From: Oscillospiraceae bacterium
GTDB lineage: Bacteria > Bacillota > Clostridia > Oscillospirales > Oscillospiraceae
Reading direction: 5' to 3'
Assembly (NCBI GenBank): GCA_017432615.1
Contig: JAFRIV010000023.1
Span: forward strand, 1 to 64,000
DNA: 64,000 nucleotides
Shown: in pieces, positions 61,811-64,000 of the stretch
Numbering within the stretch: the first letter of the stretch is position 1
Layout: every line of letters begins with the position of its first letter
Translations under genes and position numbers: made by a program
The notes under the pieces: generated by a model
What the model was told of the DNA's origin: nothing
Seen by the model: only the letters and a program-made list of their open reading frames with translations
The model's database searches: none

Positions 61811-63085
61811 ATGGATATTTTTAAAATTTCCGACAGGGAGGAAGGACTCAGCCGGGAAGAAATACGATTTGCTCTCCTGGAAGCGCTGAAAGGCAGGACC
61901 CTGAAAAAAGTGCTGATTCTCCCGCCTGATTTTACCCGCTTTCATTCCAATGCCGGGCTCATTACCAACATCTGCTATCATGAGCTGAAAGAAAAAGGGG
62001 TCCAGGTCGATATTATGCCCGCCCTCGGGACACATGCGCCGATGTCGGAAGAACAGGTACGCACCATGTATGGGGATCTTCCTTTTGATCAGTTTCTGGT
62101 CCATGACTGGCGGCACGATGTTGTAAAACTCGGCGAGGTTCCGGGGACATATCTGGCTGAAATTACGGAAGGGCTCTGGACGGAGCCCGTGAGTGTAGAA
62201 GTCAATCGCCGCGTGATGGATCCAAGCTATGACCTCATTCTGTCTCCCGGGCAGGTGGTGCCCCATGAAGTGATCGGCATGTCGAATCACGCAAAGAATC
62301 TCTTCGTCGGAGTCGGCGGGAGCGATATGATCAATAAATCACATATGGTCGGCGCAGTTTACGGGATGGAGCGCATGATGGGGAAAGATAACACCCCGGT
62401 ACGAAAAATCTTCGACTATGGGATGGAGCATTTCCTGAAAGACAGGCCGATCCTCTTTGCACTGACCGTTACAACGGCTCCGGGAGGAAGGATCCGCACA
62501 CACGGACTTTTCATCGGAGAAGGCCGGGAGTGCCTTACGCAGGCAGTAAAACTGGCACAGCAGAAGAATATCGATTTTGTTGAGCACGGTCTGAAAAAAT
62601 GTGTTGTGTATCTCGATCCGTCGGAATTCAGAAGCACCTGGCTCGGCAATAAAGCCATTTACCGCACGCGTATGGCAATGGCAGATGGAGGAGACCTTGT
62701 CATCCTTGCTCCCGGGGTGGAACGCTTCGGGGAGGATGATCAATGTGATGCGCTGATCCGTAAATATGGCTACCGCGGACGGATCCATACACTGGAAGAA
62801 TTTAAAAAGCCGGAAAACACCGACCTTCGGGAAAATATGGGCGCAGCTGCTCATCTGATCCACGGCTCTTCTGACGGAAGATTTTCCATTACCTATGCGG
62901 TGAAAAACATTTCGAAAGAAGAGATAGCAGGGGTAGGTTTTCTCCCAGAAGATTATGATAAGCTCGCCGCGCGGTATGATCCCGCAAAGCTTGCTTACGG
63001 ATACAACACCCTTCCGGACGGAGAGGAGATCTACTATATTCCCAATCCGGCACTCGGTCTCTGGATCAACCGGGAAAAGTTCTGA
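61811..63085 (+). CDS. LarA-family nickel-pincer racemase/epimerase
   Basis: 424 residues, similar in length to lactate racemase LarA. Family pattern: DFTRFHSN near 40, MPALGTHAPMSEEQ near 77, and the segment VVPHEVIGMSNHAKNLFVGVGGSDMI near 155-180 in short stretches, which carries the His and Lys residues that hold the nickel-pincer nucleotide. LarA homologues isomerise a range of 2-hydroxyacids, and a gluconate 2-epimerase has been described among them. Between gnd and a UxuB-like gene, interconversion of D-gluconate and D-mannonate is the best guess. The cofactor genes larB, larC and larE are not in the window. GGAAAAGA precedes ATG 61811. Confidence 0.82.
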   Translation: MDIFKISDREEGLSREEIRFALLEALKGRTLKKVLILPPDFTRFHSNAGLITNICYHELKEKGVQVDIMPALGTHAPMSEEQVRTMYGDLPFDQFLVHDWRHDVVKLGEVPGTYLAEITEGLWTEPVSVEVNRRVMDPSYDLILSPGQVVPHEVIGMSNHAKNLFVGVGGSDMINKSHMVGAVYGMERMMGKDNTPVRKIFDYGMEHFLKDRPILFALTVTTAPGGRIRTHGLFIGEGRECLTQAVKLAQQKNIDFVEHGLKKCVVYLDPSEFRSTWLGNKAIYRTRMAMADGGDLVILAPGVERFGEDDQCDALIRKYGYRGRIHTLEEFKKPENTDLRENMGAAAHLIHGSSDGRFSITYAVKNISKEEIAGVGFLPEDYDKLAARYDPAKLAYGYNTLPDGEEIYYIPNPALGLWINREKF

Positions 63086-63112
63086 TAATCTAATAAAGGA
63101 GTCAAAGGAACC

Positions 63113-64000
63113 ATGATTTTAAACGAACAAGGCCTGAAGGAGCGCTCTTCCTGGGAGGAAAAGGGCTACGCCCTCCCGCAGTATGATCGGCAGGCAATGG
63201 TGGAAAAAACGAAAGCTGCCCCGACCTGGCTGCACTTCGGAGCGGGCAACATCTTCAAGGCATTTCAGGCAGATGCCATGCAGCGCCTGCTGAATGCCAA
63301 TGAGGCAGAGAAGGGAATCATCGCTGCAGAGCGCCGTGAAAAAAAGCCCATCACGTCTGATAACTATACGATCAAAGTAACCCTGAAAGCCGATGGAACG
63401 GTGGAAAAAACGGTAGTCGGCAGTATTGCGGAAACGGTTTACCTCTATGGCAATGAAGCACGCCTGAAAGAGATCTTTGAAAATCCGTCTCTGCAGATGG
63501 TCAGCTTCACCATCACGGAAAAGGGCTACAGCCTCAAAGACGGCCAGGGGGAATACCTGCCCGATGTGGCAGCGGATCTCGCAGCCGGGCCGGAAAAGGC
63601 GACAAGCTACATGGGAAAACTCACCGCCCTGCTCTGTGCCCGCTACCTTAAAAACCGCCAACCGCTGGCCATGGTCAGCATGGACAACTGTTCCCACAAC
63701 GGGGATAAGCTGAAAGCCGCCGTCACTACATTTGCCCGGGCATGGGGCGGCGAGGGGTTTAATGCCTGGCTGGCGGAAAGCGTTACATTCCCCTGGTCCA
63801 TGATCGACAAGATCACCCCGGGACCGGACGCTTCCGTGGCAGCCATACTGGAGAAAGACGGCCTTGCTCCCGGAACACCCTTTGTCAATGCTGAGGAATG
63901 TGAGTACCTCGTCATTGAGGACAGCTTCCCCAACGGCCGTCCTCCGCTGGAGAAAGCAGGCATTTACTTCACTGATCGGGAGACGGTGGATAAGGTGGAG
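63113..64000 (+). CDS. Mannitol dehydrogenase family oxidoreductase, UxuB-like (cut by window end)
   Basis: The first 296 codons are present, open to the end of the window; family members run to about 500-540 residues. The N-terminal NAD-binding region reads WLHFGAGNIFKAFQAD near 40-55, followed by ETVYLYGNEARLKEI and MVSMDNCSHNGDKL, the family segment around Asp-Asn. With uxuA in the operon, fructuronate reductase (fructuronate to mannonate) is the likely role, but mannitol, tagaturonate or another 2-ketose acid reductase cannot be excluded. ATG 63113 follows AAAGGA (63104-63109). The catalytic Lys region lies beyond the window. Confidence 0.8.
   Translation, partial: MILNEQGLKERSSWEEKGYALPQYDRQAMVEKTKAAPTWLHFGAGNIFKAFQADAMQRLLNANEAEKGIIAAERREKKPITSDNYTIKVTLKADGTVEKTVVGSIAETVYLYGNEARLKEIFENPSLQMVSFTITEKGYSLKDGQGEYLPDVAADLAAGPEKATSYMGKLTALLCARYLKNRQPLAMVSMDNCSHNGDKLKAAVTTFARAWGGEGFNAWLAESVTFPWSMIDKITPGPDASVAAILEKDGLAPGTPFVNAEECEYLVIEDSFPNGRPPLEKAGIYFTDRETVDKVE

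Noticed and set aside
43221..64000. Recently acquired genomic island for the two TRAP clusters
   Set aside because: No integrase, transposase, tRNA, direct repeats or obvious change in base composition was seen at the borders.
1..64000. CRISPR arrays, tRNA or rRNA genes, insertion sequences
   Set aside because: Reading the intergenic gaps showed no repeat-spacer pattern, no tRNA-like cloverleaf with CCA end, no rRNA segments and no transposase-like proteins.

Overview
The window reads as chromosomal DNA of an anaerobic, probably gut-associated member of the Firmicutes (Clostridia, Lachnospiraceae/Oscillospiraceae-like). The basis is strong AGGAGG-type ribosome binding sites, TTGACA/TATAAT promoters, a glycyl radical enzyme with its activase, DUF624/YesL, YcxB and CsoR family proteins, a proB without the PUA domain, and dense operons. 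No rRNA, tRNA, insertion sequence, prophage or CRISPR array was seen. Assignment below the phylum is inference.

Layout. 1-1.8 kb: mgtE behind a long structured leader that carries a 31-codon ORF. 1.9-6.6 kb: two FAD oxidoreductases followed by the pseudouridine catabolism pair psuK-psuG. 6.7-8.7 kb (minus): proBA. 9.1-20.2 kb: a sugar regulon with lacI and a zinc alcohol dehydrogenase on the minus strand, and on the plus strand an ABC importer, a YesL-like protein, an amylosucrase-like GH13, fructokinase and a GH13 alpha-glucosidase; this suggests uptake of sucrose or related glucosyl-fructoses. 20.2-24.3 kb: cardiolipin synthase, cysK, and a first ECF sigma/anti-sigma pair. 24.4-29.2 kb: CDF metal transporter, AEC carrier, and a VWA/MoxR AAA+ pair. 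29.3-32.2 kb (minus): csoR-copA copper resistance. 32.3-34.5 kb: a second ECF sigma/anti-sigma pair and a DNA-deoxyinosine glycosylase-like gene. 34.7-40.4 kb: mfd, a SurA-N-like exported protein, tcdA and xth. 40.5-43.1 kb: a GltD-like oxidoreductase and a KDG-kinase-like PfkB protein.

43.2-53.4 kb (minus) is the most unusual part. A glycyl radical enzyme activase and its enzyme are followed by a two-domain cupin-like protein, a class I mannose-6-phosphate isomerase-like protein, a TRAP transporter (dctPQM), an AraC regulator and a Gfo/Idh/MocA oxidoreductase. The radical enzyme has GCHW at the active-site cysteine instead of the GCxE of the dehydratases and decarboxylases, so its reaction cannot be named from the motif.

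54.4-64 kb (plus) is a hexonate/hexuronate operon: a second TRAP system, uxuA, a GntR regulator, a second KDG-kinase-like protein, 6-phosphogluconate dehydrogenase, a LarA-family nickel-pincer racemase/epimerase, and a mannitol-dehydrogenase family gene (UxuB-like) cut by the window end. A near-perfect 20-bp palindrome over the -35 box of this operon is a strong operator candidate. The LarA homologue in this setting suggests gluconate/mannonate C2 epimerisation feeding UxuA and KDG kinase.
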